Part shown: positions 1-9,325 of the stretch, piece after piece
Layout: every line of letters begins with the position of its first letter
Position numbering within the stretch: the stretch's first letter is position 1
DNA from: Salmonella enterica subsp. enterica serovar Typhimurium str. LT2
Lineage (GTDB): Bacteria > Pseudomonadota > Gammaproteobacteria > Enterobacterales > Enterobacteriaceae
DNA: 64,000 nucleotides
Assembly (NCBI RefSeq): GCF_000006945.2
Contig: NC_003197.2
Span: 3,100,001-3,164,000 of the forward strand
Direction of reading: 5' to 3'
The notes under the pieces: model-generated
Databases searched by the model: none
The model's input: the letters and a program-made list of their open reading frames with translations, nothing else
Told to the model about the DNA's origin: nothing
Position numbers and translations under genes: made by a program

Positions 1-404
<404 letters not shown>

Positions 405-616
405 TTAGGTTTAAAAGACGATGGAATAACCAGGACGGGAAAGCAGTATACCCGAACATGACCTACGCCACAAACTTTCATTATTCCTCCTCTTCGTCAG
501 GCTGACATTCACACAGGGAGGGAGAAAATAGCCCCTTTGAGGTAAATGTTTTTGACGTAAATCAAGCGCTTGTTATTTAAAAAATCACACAAATCGCTCT
601 TGACCGCCTAAAACCT

Positions 617-1417
617 TTAGAGATCAATTTCCTGGCGTTTTACTTCCTGCCAAACTTCTTCCATTGTTTCCAGGTCCACCCCGGTCATTTCCAGGCCTCT
701 GGCTGCGACAATACGTTCAACTTCGCGAAAACGACGTTCAAATTTATCGTTCGCTTTTTGCAAAGCGAGCTCCGCTTTCGTACCTAAATGACGCGCCATG
801 TTGACCGTGGCAAAGAGCAAATCGCCCATTTCCTCTTCCAGTTTAGCCTGATCAACAACCGCCTGCCGCGCCTCGAACATCACCTCATCGATCTCTTCAT
901 AGACCTTATCGACGACCGGTCCCAGCGTCGTCCAGTCAAAGCCCACGTTTGAACACCGTTTCTGGATTTTTTGCGCGCGCATTAAGGCCGGGAAGCTGCG
1001 CGGAATATCGTCCAGCGCGGAATGCTGCGCTTTTTGCGCGCGCTCTTCCGTTTTGATTTGCTCCCAGCGAACTAATGCTTCTTCGCTATTATCCGCGGAA
1101 AGCTCGCCAAAAACATGCGGATGGCGGCGCTCCAGCTTGTCGCTGATGGCAGCGCAGATATCATTAAAATCGAAGCGGCCTTCTTCCTGCGCCATCTGCG
1201 CGTAAAACACCACCTGGAACAACAGGTCGCCCAGTTCGCCGCGCAAATCGTCAAAATCCTCACGCGCAATCGCATCCAGTACTTCATAGGTTTCTTCCAG
1301 CGTATAAGGCGCGATGCTGGCGAAGGTCTGCTCTTTATCCCACGGGCAGCCGTTTTCCGGGTCGCGCAGGCGCTGCATGAGGGTGAGAAGACGGTCAATT
1401 TGATGGTTAGTTGTCAT
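617..1417 (-). CDS. mazG: nucleoside triphosphate pyrophosphohydrolase MazG
   Basis: MazG hydrolyses (d)NTPs to NMP and pyrophosphate in the cytosol. In E. coli it is also linked to lowering ppGpp during starvation. The 266-residue protein carries two tandem MazG repeats. The first has the metal-binding acidic helices LEETYEVLDAI (near residue 40) and LRGELGDLLFQVVFYAQ (near 58). The second has YEEIDEV (near 170) and LEEEMGDLLFATVNMARHLG (near 190). Length matches the E. coli protein closely. In E. coli this gene follows relA and the mazEF toxin-antitoxin genes. Here mazEF is absent and the upstream space holds an AT-rich region, a fimbrial remnant and a ParDE pair instead. Confidence 0.96.
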   Translation of the reverse strand: MTTNHQIDRLLTLMQRLRDPENGCPWDKEQTFASIAPYTLEETYEVLDAIAREDFDDLRGELGDLLFQVVFYAQMAQEEGRFDFNDICAAISDKLERRHPHVFGELSADNSEEALVRWEQIKTEERAQKAQHSALDDIPRSFPALMRAQKIQKRCSNVGFDWTTLGPVVDKVYEEIDEVMFEARQAVVDQAKLEEEMGDLLFATVNMARHLGTKAELALQKANDKFERRFREVERIVAARGLEMTGVDLETMEEVWQEVKRQEIDL

Positions 1418-2022
1418 GGTTTTTAATCGGTTGTAAATACCAGCGACAATTGTAACGTATTATTCTTAACCATTCACGCACAGAGACACTACGACAACGC
1501 CTATATAATAAAATATATTGTTAACAGGTGTTGAATGCTACCTTTCCCGTATAACTTTAAAATTATTAATCGATACACAACAATATAATAATCATATAAC
1601 TAATTTATTAAAAAAACAGATATTTGCACCAGACGTTATAAATAACATCAATTAAGTAAAAAAATCATGCAAACACTATAAGCACCCCACCCAAAGAGCC
1701 TTCCCTTTCAAAAAAAAATAAATTATTTCACTTTTACGGAAAAACGAGTAGCATGCACGCCAGTTTAATATTCAAAAAAGACCGCTTTTTTGTTTTTTCT
1801 GGAACATACATGAAATAAATATATTGAAAGTATTACATATAATATTCTATGAGCAGGTACGATCATTCAGCTCATAAGAATATACTCATAGAAATGTAGA
1901 AATATAATATTTTTATTATGACCTATTTTTACCCAAAGCCCGCAGCATGGCTCTATGCCGCATATCCCTTGGTATACGCGTACAAAATGTTGCCATAAAA
2001 CACGTTAATTAAGGATAACACG
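1418..2022. other. AT-rich intergenic region upstream of mazG and the fimbrial remnant
   Basis: About 600 bp with no supportable gene on either strand. It is clearly richer in A+T than the flanking genes, with long runs of A and T between about 1500 and 1930. That composition is typical of horizontally acquired, H-NS-silenced DNA in Salmonella (inference). It probably contains the mazG promoter on the minus strand and the former promoter region of the fimbrial subunit gene that starts at 2023. No perfect repeat or clear terminator was found. Confidence 0.6.
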
Positions 2023-2175
2023 ATGAAGTCATCTCATTTTTGTAAACTGGCAGTAACTGCATCTTTAGTTATGGGAATTGTCTCCGGCGCTCAAGCCGCG
2101 GGTAGCAACACAGCAAAGGTCACTTTCCTTGGTAATATTGTTGATTCCCCCTGCTCTCTCACACTTGTTTTTTAG
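2023..2175 (+). pseudogene. steA: truncated fimbrial major subunit (ste-like remnant)
   Basis: A 50-codon reading frame starts at an ATG with an AAGGA ribosome site 6-10 bases upstream and stops at TAG 2173-2175. The product has a classical signal peptide: MKSSHFCK, then the hydrophobic stretch LAVTASLVMGIVSG ending AQAAG. It is followed by TAKVTFLGNIVDSPCSL. That is the first beta-strand and first cysteine of chaperone-usher fimbrial subunits (usual form: V-x-F-x-G-x-I-V-x-x-P-C). A full subunit is about 170-190 residues, so roughly three quarters are missing. No chaperone, usher or adhesin genes follow. The assignment to the Salmonella ste operon rests on recalled location between mazG and relA in other serovars and is an inference. 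The fimbrial nature is well supported. Confidence 0.72.
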
Positions 2176-2184
2176 ATAAAAAGG

Positions 2185-2481
2185 CTATAACCAATTTACA
2201 TGCTTACCAGCATCCTGATTCTGGCTCAGAATACGTATCACGATAACTTCCGTAACTGATTGTATAAAATAGATAATATGCCTTTTAAACGGTAAGGCAT
2301 AAATGTATTCACCCAGTTCAGGTCGAGGCGTGCCAATGTTATTGGCACTCATAATGCTGAATATTTCTGATAGATGATTAATATATCGATCGGCCTGTAT
2401 TTCGCCAAAATGCTGCCAGCCGTAATGCCAGATATTTTCCAGATCTTCACTGGCCTTTGGCGTTAATTTTACCATTCTCAT
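2185..2481 (-). CDS. parE: ParE/RelE-family toxin
   Basis: A 98-residue protein of the RelE/ParE toxin fold, expected to poison gyrase (ParE) or translation (RelE) when its antitoxin decays. The N-terminal helix pair is seen in LTPKASEDLENIWHYGWQHF. The basic core strand follows in GEYIYALPFKRHIIYFI, and the C-terminal strand is TEVIVIRILSQNQD, closely resembling ParE. It overlaps the upstream antitoxin gene by 35 bp, which implies coupled translation from one transcript. A second Met two codons in (MVKL) is an alternative start. The stop lies only 10 bp from the end of the fimbrial remnant. ParE is more likely than RelE because the partner is a ParD-like protein. The exact target is not shown by sequence. 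Confidence 0.85.
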   Translation of the reverse strand: MRMVKLTPKASEDLENIWHYGWQHFGEIQADRYINHLSEIFSIMSANNIGTPRPELGEYIYALPFKRHIIYFIQSVTEVIVIRILSQNQDAGKHVNWL

Positions 2482-2734
2482 CGGGTTTGATCATCCCTGT
2501 TTTGACCTTCCGTAAAAAGGCATCCTTTTCCCAGGCCTGCGGCTCTCCGCTGTTCAGACCTTCAGCCAGAAGTTCACGTAACGCCTGAAGTCGTGACTCG
2601 GCCTGTTTTTCCCTCAGCAGACGAAGAGACTCTCTGATCACTTCACTTTGTGTTCTGTAATCACCTGATTCTATGAGCGATTCAATAAACTCGCGCAGTT
2701 CATCGCCAAGATCAACGGTCATTGTTCTGGCCAT
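2447..2734 (-). CDS. parD: ParD-like ribbon-helix-helix antitoxin
   Basis: A 95-residue antitoxin that should bind and neutralise the downstream toxin and repress their shared promoter. The N-terminus MARTMTVDLGDELREFIESL is a ribbon-helix-helix DNA-binding strand and helix. It is followed by SGDYRTQSEVIRESLRLLRE, the second helix typical of ParD/CopG proteins. The C-terminal half (SRLQALRELLAEGLNSGE) is the helical toxin-neutralising tail. I start at the ATG read from 2734-2732 rather than a longer frame, because the RHH strand begins there and the palindromic operator lies just upstream. Gene order antitoxin-toxin with a 35-bp overlap is standard for this class. Confidence 0.88.
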   Translation of the reverse strand: MARTMTVDLGDELREFIESLIESGDYRTQSEVIRESLRLLREKQAESRLQALRELLAEGLNSGEPQAWEKDAFLRKVKTGMIKPDENGKINAKGQ

Positions 2735-2746
2735 AACAGCCTCCAC

Positions 2747-2765
2747 TGTAAGTATAAATCTTACA
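2747..2765. promoter_or_regulatory. palindromic operator upstream of parD
   Basis: A perfect 6-bp inverted repeat, TGTAAG - 7 bases - CTTACA, ends 13 bp before the parD start codon. The A/T-rich centre (TATAAAT) could also serve as a -10 element. Placement and size fit an autoregulatory site for a ribbon-helix-helix antitoxin. No binding data can be read from sequence. Confidence 0.6.
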
Positions 2766-2835
2766 TAAGAGTACACCGGAAATGAAATGTACGTCAAAAA
2801 CATACCCCATATCTCATGCTTATGGGGTTGCTAAT

Positions 2836-2865
2836 GCGGCTTTGCTGAACGAGTAGCAAAGCCGC
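2836..2865 (-). terminator. strong hairpin after relA
   Basis: An 11-bp perfect stem GCGGCTTTGCT / AGCAAAGCCGC with an 8-base loop lies just downstream of the relA stop on the minus strand. There is no clear U-tract in either direction, so it may be a transcript-stabilising stem or a weak terminator. It separates relA from the parDE pair. Confidence 0.5.
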
Positions 2866-2886
2866 TACATGATTACTGTCTGGGGT

Positions 2887-5121
2887 TTACCCCCCGTGCA
2901 GTCGCCGTGCATCAATCACATCCGGCACCTGGTTCAGCTTACCGAGCACCCGGCCCAGCACCTGCAGGTTGTAGATCTCGATGGTCATATCAATGGTGGC
3001 GATCTGCTGTTTAATGTCGCTGCGGCTGGCGACGCCCAGCACGTTGACTTTTTCGTTAGCCAGAATGGTGGTGATATCGCGTAGCAAGCCGCTGCGATCG
3101 TTGGCCTGGACGCGCACCACCAGCGAATATCCCGCCGAGTAGCTCTCGCCCCATACCGCCTCTACGATCCGCTCCGGCGCATGGGAGCGCAGTTCCGCCA
3201 GCTGTTCGCAGTCGGCCCGGTGCACGGAAATCCCTCGCCCTTGAGTAATGAAGCCGACAATTTCATCCCCCGGAATCGGCTGGCAGCAGCGGGCGATGTG
3301 GTGCATCAAATTACCCACGCCTTCTACCACCACGCGCCCGTCGTCTTTACGACGATTTTGCGGCGCGTATGTTTTTTGCTGAAGCTGTTTCAGCGCCGCT
3401 GCATCCTGCTCCTCTGCACTCGGCTTATTGAACTGTGATTGCAGGAAATTCACCATCTGATTAAGACGGATATCGCCGCCGCCTATCGCCGCCAGCAACT
3501 CTTCCAGCTCATTAAAGTTGTAGCGCGGCAGCAGATGTTTTTCGGCCTCTTTCAGGCTAATCCCCAAATGCGCCAGCTCATCGTCGAGGATCTGCCGTCC
3601 AGCCTGGATATTTTTGTCACGATCCTGCTTGCGGAACCAGGCGTGAATTTTCGAGCGTCCGCGGCTGGTCGTCACATAGCCCAGGTTTGGATTCAGCCAG
3701 TCGCGGCTGGGATTCGGCTGCTTCTGAGTGATAATTTCAATTTGATCACCCATCTGCAACTGATAGGTGAATGGCACAATACGGCCGCCGATTTTAGCGC
3801 CAATGCAGCGGTGCCCAACATCGCTGTGGATGTGGTAAGCAAAATCGAGCGGCGTAGATCCGGCAGGCAAGTCAACCACGTCGCCTTTTGGCGTAAAAAC
3901 GTAGACCCGATCGTCAAACACCTGGCTGCGCACTTCATCCAGCATTTCGCCGGAATCGGCCATCTCTTCCTGCCAGGCGATCAGCTTACGCAGCCACGCA
4001 ATTCTGTCTTCATGACCGGAGCGCACGCCGCCGGACGCGGCGCCTTCTTTATACTTCCAGTGTGCCGCCACGCCCAGTTCGGCGTCTTCATGCATCTGTT
4101 TGGTACGGATCTGGATCTCAACGGTTTTACCGCCCGGTCCCAGGACCACGGTGTGGATAGACTGGTAACCGTTCGGTTTCGGGTTAGCGACATAATCATC
4201 GAATTCATCCGGCAGGTGACGATAGTGCGTATGCACTATCCCCAACGCGGCGTAGCAGTCCTGCAGACGTTCAGCGACAATACGCACGGCGCGCACGTCA
4301 AAGAGTTCATCAAACGCCAGATGCTTTTTCTGCATTTTGCGCCAGATGCTATAAATATGTTTTGGTCGTCCGTAGACCTCCGCCTGCACGCCTTCGTTTT
4401 TCATTTCGGCGCGCAGATGTCCAACAAACTCTTCGATGTAATGTTCGCGATCGAGACGGCGCTCATGCAGCAGTTTGGCGATGCGTTTGTATTCCGCCGG
4501 ATGCAGGTAGCGGAAACAGTAGTCTTCCAGTTCCCACTTCAGTTGCCCGATGCCCAGACGATTGGCGAGCGGCGCATAGATGTTGGTACATTCTTTCGCC
4601 GCCAGCACGCGCTCATCTTCCGGCGCCTCTTTCACTTCGCGCAAATGAGCGATTCGCTCGGCCAGTTTGATCACCACGCAGCGGAAATCATCCACCATCG
4701 CCAATAACATTCGACGGACGTTATCAACCTGCTCCGAAGAAACAGAGTCGTTATGAGTGGCGTTTAGCTGACGGATCGCCGCCATATCGCGCACGCCATG
4801 AATCAGGGTAACGATAGATTTGCCGACGCTTTCGCGCAGTACATCTTCGCTGACTACGTTGGCGTCGGCCAGAGGGAACAGTAGCGCCGCCCGCAGCGTG
4901 TCGATATCCATACTCAGCGTGGAAAGAATTTCTACCATCTCCACGCCACGCCACAGCAACAGATCCGCATCCGGATGTCCTTGTGTCTGTTGCAGGCAAT
5001 ACGCCCAGGTTTCGGCTAAGCGCTCACACGACTGCTGGCTGGAAATTCCCAGGCTTGCGATCCACTTCTTCGGATCAAATTCACCAGCTTTATTAATATG
5101 TGCACTTCTTACCGCGACCAT
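2887..5121 (-). CDS. relA: GTP pyrophosphokinase RelA (ppGpp synthetase I)
   Basis: RelA binds ribosomes stalled with uncharged tRNA and makes (p)ppGpp from ATP and GTP/GDP, starting the stringent response. The 744-residue length equals the E. coli enzyme. In order: a degenerate hydrolase domain (about 40-200) in which the metal-binding HD pair is replaced by FPLADANVVSED, so no hydrolase activity is expected; the synthetase domain (about 240-370) with YGRPKHIYSIWRKM and NPKPNGYQSIHT; a TGS domain (about 405-465, VYVFTPKGDVVDLPAGST); a zinc-finger region with ARCCQPIPGDEI; and a C-terminal ACT domain (ANDRSGLLRDITTILANE). The start MVAVRSAHINKAGEFD is the conserved one. It lies downstream of rlmD on the same strand with a gap of about 50 bp. 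Confidence 0.98.
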   Translation of the reverse strand: MVAVRSAHINKAGEFDPKKWIASLGISSQQSCERLAETWAYCLQQTQGHPDADLLLWRGVEMVEILSTLSMDIDTLRAALLFPLADANVVSEDVLRESVGKSIVTLIHGVRDMAAIRQLNATHNDSVSSEQVDNVRRMLLAMVDDFRCVVIKLAERIAHLREVKEAPEDERVLAAKECTNIYAPLANRLGIGQLKWELEDYCFRYLHPAEYKRIAKLLHERRLDREHYIEEFVGHLRAEMKNEGVQAEVYGRPKHIYSIWRKMQKKHLAFDELFDVRAVRIVAERLQDCYAALGIVHTHYRHLPDEFDDYVANPKPNGYQSIHTVVLGPGGKTVEIQIRTKQMHEDAELGVAAHWKYKEGAASGGVRSGHEDRIAWLRKLIAWQEEMADSGEMLDEVRSQVFDDRVYVFTPKGDVVDLPAGSTPLDFAYHIHSDVGHRCIGAKIGGRIVPFTYQLQMGDQIEIITQKQPNPSRDWLNPNLGYVTTSRGRSKIHAWFRKQDRDKNIQAGRQILDDELAHLGISLKEAEKHLLPRYNFNELEELLAAIGGGDIRLNQMVNFLQSQFNKPSAEEQDAAALKQLQQKTYAPQNRRKDDGRVVVEGVGNLMHHIARCCQPIPGDEIVGFITQGRGISVHRADCEQLAELRSHAPERIVEAVWGESYSAGYSLVVRVQANDRSGLLRDITTILANEKVNVLGVASRSDIKQQIATIDMTIEIYNLQVLGRVLGKLNQVPDVIDARRLHGG

Positions 5122-5172
5122 CGTCCTCTCCTTAAGGGACCAGGCCTACCGAAGTCGGTAAGCCGGTAATCA

Positions 5173-6468
5173 TTACATGCGCTCGAACAGAACCATTGAT
5201 TCCAGATGTCCTGTGTGCGGGAACATGTCGAGCATCGCTAAACGCGTAACCTCATATCCCGCATTGACCAGCGCTTCACTATCGCGCGCCAGCGTCGCCG
5301 GGTTACAGGATACATAAACAATGCGAATAGGTTTTAATTTTATAATATGTCGCATCACTCCTGTAGCCCCCGCACGCGCAGGATCGAGTAAGACTTTGTC
5401 AAAGCCGTTTTTCGCCCACGGCTGCTTCGTGACATCTTCCTCCAGGTTCTCATGGAAGAATGTCACATTATGTAAACCATTGCGGATGGCGTTTTCACGG
5501 CCTTTTTCTACCAGCGCCGGAACGCCCTCAACCCCAATCACGCTTGCCGCGCGCGTTGCCAGCGGCAGCGTAAAATTCCCCATTCCGCAGAACAGATCCA
5601 GGACACGATCCTCGGCGCGCACATCAAGCCACTCCAGCGCGCGGGCGACCATTTGCTGGTTTACCGCCTCATTAACCTGAATAAAGTCTCGCGGACTGAA
5701 GGCTAAACGTAAGCCGTGCGAATCATACCAGGGCGCCTCGCCAGATACCGTTTCCAGTATCTCGCTAAACGGCGCCAGAAACAGAGACAATCCCTCAGAA
5801 TGCGAAAAGCGTTCCAGTTTTTCTTTATCCGCCGCACTTAATGGCGCGGTATGGCGCAGAATCATCAGCGTACCGCTTCCCGCCTGTACCAGCTCAACAT
5901 GCCCAAGATGTCGGGTGCCGTGTAAACTCGCCAGACACGCCCTGATTCGGGGCAGCAATGCTGCAAGCTGGGGCGCCAAAACGGGGCACTGTTCGACATT
6001 GACGATATCGCTGGAACCCGCTTTGCGAAATCCCATTTGCAGCGGTTTATCCGGCGGGCAATTCAGACTTAACCGCGCACGACGCCGATAACCCCAAGGC
6101 GCGCCGGCGATGATGTCATTCACCTCGTGTTTCATCAAACGCGCCAGCGCCGCGCTTTTGCTGCGTTGTTGCAGGGCGATGCTGACATGCTGTTGCTGAC
6201 AACCGCCGCAGACGCCAAAATGCGGGCAGCGCGGCGTTTCTCGTTCCGGGCTATCATTCAAACGGCGCGAAACGCGTGCGCGGGCAAATTGCTTTTTATC
6301 TTCTGTAATAATGACTTCTGCGCTTTCCTCAGGCAATAAACCGGGGATAAACAGCGCTTTTCCGTTATGACGGGCTACGCCCTGACCAAATGAATCGAGG
6401 TCATTGACTTTAACGGTTATGATCTGACGCGTCGTCACGCGCCGTTTTGCAGAGTAGAATTGCGCCAT
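5173..6468 (-). CDS. rlmD: 23S rRNA (uracil-1939-C5)-methyltransferase
   Basis: RlmD (RumA) uses S-adenosylmethionine to methylate U1939 of 23S rRNA. The 431-residue protein has an N-terminal TRAM domain (TVKVNDLDSFGQGVARHNGK) and an iron-sulfur cluster motif CPHFGVCGGC near residues 80-90, with a later Cys in VEQCPVLAP. The SAM-binding fold has VLDLFCGMGNFTLPLA, and the catalytic cysteine lies in VYVSCNPATLARD. I chose the ATG at 6468, giving MAQFYSAKRR as in E. coli. A TTG six codons upstream is possible but has no better ribosome site. barA starts 57 bp away on the other strand, so the two share a divergent promoter region. Confidence 0.96.
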   Translation of the reverse strand: MAQFYSAKRRVTTRQIITVKVNDLDSFGQGVARHNGKALFIPGLLPEESAEVIITEDKKQFARARVSRRLNDSPERETPRCPHFGVCGGCQQQHVSIALQQRSKSAALARLMKHEVNDIIAGAPWGYRRRARLSLNCPPDKPLQMGFRKAGSSDIVNVEQCPVLAPQLAALLPRIRACLASLHGTRHLGHVELVQAGSGTLMILRHTAPLSAADKEKLERFSHSEGLSLFLAPFSEILETVSGEAPWYDSHGLRLAFSPRDFIQVNEAVNQQMVARALEWLDVRAEDRVLDLFCGMGNFTLPLATRAASVIGVEGVPALVEKGRENAIRNGLHNVTFFHENLEEDVTKQPWAKNGFDKVLLDPARAGATGVMRHIIKLKPIRIVYVSCNPATLARDSEALVNAGYEVTRLAMLDMFPHTGHLESMVLFERM

Positions 6469-6525
6469 CGACCAGCTTTTTCTCAATTTAACAGTGTGAC
6501 CCTAATTGTCCCATAACGGAACTCC

Positions 6526-9282
6526 ATGACCAACTACAGCCTGCGCGCACGCATGATGATTCTGATCCTGGCCCCGACCGTCCTGATAGGTTTGCTGCTC
6601 AGTATCTTTTTTGTAGTGCACCGCTATAACGACCTGCAGCGTCAACTGGAAGATGCCGGCGCCAGTATTATTGAACCGCTCGCCGTCTCCAGCGAATATG
6701 GTATGAACTTACAAAACCGGGAGTCTATCGGCCAACTTATCAGCGTCCTGCACCGCAGACACTCTGATATTGTGCGGGCGATTTCCGTTTATGACGATCA
6801 TAACCGTCTGTTTGTAACGTCTAATTTCCATCTGGACCCCTCACAGATGCAGCTTCCCGCCGGAGCGCCGTTTCCACGTCGTCTGAGCGTTGATCGCCAC
6901 GGCGATATTATGATTCTGCGCACCCCAATTATCTCGGAGAGCTATTCGCCGGACGAGTCAGCGATTGCTGACGCGAAAAATACCAAAAATATGCTGGGGT
7001 ATGTGGCGCTTGAACTGGATCTCAAGTCGGTCAGGCTACAGCAATACAAAGAGATTTTTATCTCCAGCGTGATGATGCTTTTTTGTATTGGCATTGCGCT
7101 GATCTTTGGCTGGCGGCTTATGCGCGATGTCACCGGGCCTATCCGTAATATGGTGAATACCGTTGACCGCATTCGCCGCGGACAACTGGATAGCCGGGTG
7201 GAAGGATTTATGCTGGGCGAACTGGATATGCTGAAAAACGGCATTAATTCCATGGCGATGTCGCTTGCCGCCTATCACGAAGAGATGCAGCATAATATCG
7301 ATCAGGCCACTTCGGACCTGCGTGAAACCCTTGAGCAGATGGAAATCCAAAACGTTGAGCTGGATCTGGCGAAAAAGCGTGCCCAGGAAGCGGCGCGTAT
7401 TAAGTCGGAGTTCCTGGCGAACATGTCGCACGAACTGCGAACGCCGCTGAACGGCGTCATTGGCTTTACCCGCCTGACATTAAAAACGGAGCTGAATCCC
7501 ACCCAGCGCGACCATCTGAACACCATTGAGCGTTCCGCGAATAATCTGCTGGCGATCATTAATGACGTGCTTGATTTCTCCAAGCTGGAAGCCGGTAAGC
7601 TCATTCTGGAAAGTATCCCTTTTCCACTGCGTAATACGCTGGATGAAGTGGTTACGCTGCTGGCTCACTCGTCGCATGATAAAGGGCTGGAGTTGACGTT
7701 AAATATTAAAAACGACGTCCCGGATAATGTGATTGGCGACCCGCTGCGCCTGCAACAGGTCATTACTAATCTGGTGGGTAATGCCATTAAGTTCACCGAG
7801 AGTGGCAATATCGACATTCTGGTAGAAAAGCGGGCGCTCAGTAACACCAAAGTACAGATTGAAGTGCAGATCCGCGATACGGGGATCGGCATTCCGGAAC
7901 GCGACCAGTCGCGACTGTTTCAGGCGTTTCGCCAGGCCGATGCCAGTATTTCTCGCCGTCACGGCGGCACCGGGCTTGGGCTGGTGATTACGCAAAAGCT
8001 GGTCAACGAAATGGGCGGGGATATCTCTTTCCACAGCCAGCCTAATCGCGGCTCGACCTTCTGGTTTCATATTAATCTTGATCTTAACCCAAATGTCATT
8101 ATTGACGGGCCGTCGACCGCGTGTCTGGCCGGGAAACGGCTGGCTTATGTCGAACCGAATGCTACCGCCGCGCAATGTACCCTGGATCTACTGAGCGACA
8201 CGCCGGTGGAGGTGGTTTACAGCCCGACCTTCTCCGCGCTGCCGTTAGCGCACTACGATATTATGATTTTGAGCGTTCCGGTGACCTTCCGCGAGCCGCT
8301 CACCATGCAGCATGAACGTCTGGCGAAAGCAGCGTCAATGACGGACTTTCTACTGCTGGCGCTACCTTGCCATGCGCAAATTAACGCCGAAAAGCTGAAA
8401 CAAGGAGGCGCGGCGGCCTGTCTGTTAAAACCATTGACGTCAACGCGCCTGTTGCCAGCGCTGACGGAATATTGCCAGTTGAATCACCATCCTGAACCGC
8501 TGCTAATGGATACCAGTAAAATCACCATGACGGTTATGGCGGTTGATGATAATCCCGCTAATCTGAAGCTTATCGGCGCGTTACTGGAAGATAAAGTCCA
8601 GCACGTAGAGCTTTGTGATAGCGGACATCAGGCGGTGGATCGGGCGAAACAAATGCAGTTTGATCTGATTTTGATGGATATTCAGATGCCGGATATGGAC
8701 GGCATACGCGCCTGCGAATTGATTCACCAGCTTCCTCATCAGCAGCAAACACCGGTTATTGCCGTTACGGCACATGCGATGGCCGGGCAAAAAGAGAAGT
8801 TGCTCAGCGCGGGCATGAACGACTATCTGGCTAAACCGATAGAAGAAGAGAAGTTGCATAATCTGTTGCTGCGCTATAAACCTGGCGCCAACGTAGCAGC
8901 GCGCCTGATGGCGCCGGAACCAGCTGAATTTATCTTCAATCCGAATGCAACGCTCGACTGGCAGCTTGCGCTCCGCCAGGCTGCCGGTAAGCCCGATCTG
9001 GCGCGGGATATGCTGCAAATGCTGATTGATTTTCTGCCGGAAGTGCGCAACAAAATTGAAGAACAACTGGTGGGAGAAAATCCCAACGGCCTGGTCGATC
9101 TGGTCCATAAGCTACACGGGAGCTGCGGCTATAGCGGCGTACCGCGGATGAAGAACCTTTGCCAGCTTATTGAGCAACAGCTTCGCAGCGGCGTCCACGA
9201 AGAGGAGCTGGAGCCTGAGTTTCTGGAGCTGCTGGATGAGATGGATAATGTCGCGCGTGAAGCGAAGAAGATATTAGGCTGA
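6526..9282 (+). CDS. barA: hybrid sensor histidine kinase BarA
   Basis: BarA is the inner-membrane tripartite sensor that phosphorylates UvrY (SirA in Salmonella). It responds to short-chain carboxylates and switches on csrB/csrC. The 918-residue protein has a first membrane segment at about 10-30 (MILILAPTVLIGLLLSIFFV), a periplasmic loop, a second membrane segment near 175-197, and then a HAMP region. The kinase domain has phospho-acceptor His302 in MSHELRTPLNG and an ATP-binding G box GGTGLGL. The receiver domain has Asp718 in LILMDIQMPDMDG, and the HPt domain has His861 in VHKLHGSCGYSG. I checked the three residue numbers against the codons. It lies divergent from rlmD. Its main target RNA, csrB, lies about 8 kb downstream in this window. 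Confidence 0.98.
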   Translation: MTNYSLRARMMILILAPTVLIGLLLSIFFVVHRYNDLQRQLEDAGASIIEPLAVSSEYGMNLQNRESIGQLISVLHRRHSDIVRAISVYDDHNRLFVTSNFHLDPSQMQLPAGAPFPRRLSVDRHGDIMILRTPIISESYSPDESAIADAKNTKNMLGYVALELDLKSVRLQQYKEIFISSVMMLFCIGIALIFGWRLMRDVTGPIRNMVNTVDRIRRGQLDSRVEGFMLGELDMLKNGINSMAMSLAAYHEEMQHNIDQATSDLRETLEQMEIQNVELDLAKKRAQEAARIKSEFLANMSHELRTPLNGVIGFTRLTLKTELNPTQRDHLNTIERSANNLLAIINDVLDFSKLEAGKLILESIPFPLRNTLDEVVTLLAHSSHDKGLELTLNIKNDVPDNVIGDPLRLQQVITNLVGNAIKFTESGNIDILVEKRALSNTKVQIEVQIRDTGIGIPERDQSRLFQAFRQADASISRRHGGTGLGLVITQKLVNEMGGDISFHSQPNRGSTFWFHINLDLNPNVIIDGPSTACLAGKRLAYVEPNATAAQCTLDLLSDTPVEVVYSPTFSALPLAHYDIMILSVPVTFREPLTMQHERLAKAASMTDFLLLALPCHAQINAEKLKQGGAAACLLKPLTSTRLLPALTEYCQLNHHPEPLLMDTSKITMTVMAVDDNPANLKLIGALLEDKVQHVELCDSGHQAVDRAKQMQFDLILMDIQMPDMDGIRACELIHQLPHQQQTPVIAVTAHAMAGQKEKLLSAGMNDYLAKPIEEEKLHNLLLRYKPGANVAARLMAPEPAEFIFNPNATLDWQLALRQAAGKPDLARDMLQMLIDFLPEVRNKIEEQLVGENPNGLVDLVHKLHGSCGYSGVPRMKNLCQLIEQQLRSGVHEEELEPEFLELLDEMDNVAREAKKILG

Positions 9283-9287
9283 TATTC

Positions 9288-9322
9288 GCCGGATGGCGGC
9301 GTGACCGCCTTATCCGGCCTAC
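9288..9322. repeat. REP palindrome between barA and garK
   Basis: A repetitive extragenic palindrome: GCCGGATGGCGGC and a complementary GCCTTATCCGGC arm around a short loop. It fills the gap between the converging barA and garK genes and can act as a bidirectional transcript end or mRNA-stabilising hairpin. Confidence 0.8.
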
Positions 9323-9325
9323 AAC

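Noticed and set aside
3439..4707. 422-codon open frame on the plus strand
   Set aside because: Lies wholly antisense to relA, whose protein is full-length and conserved. The frame has no family likeness and is a by-product of codon bias.
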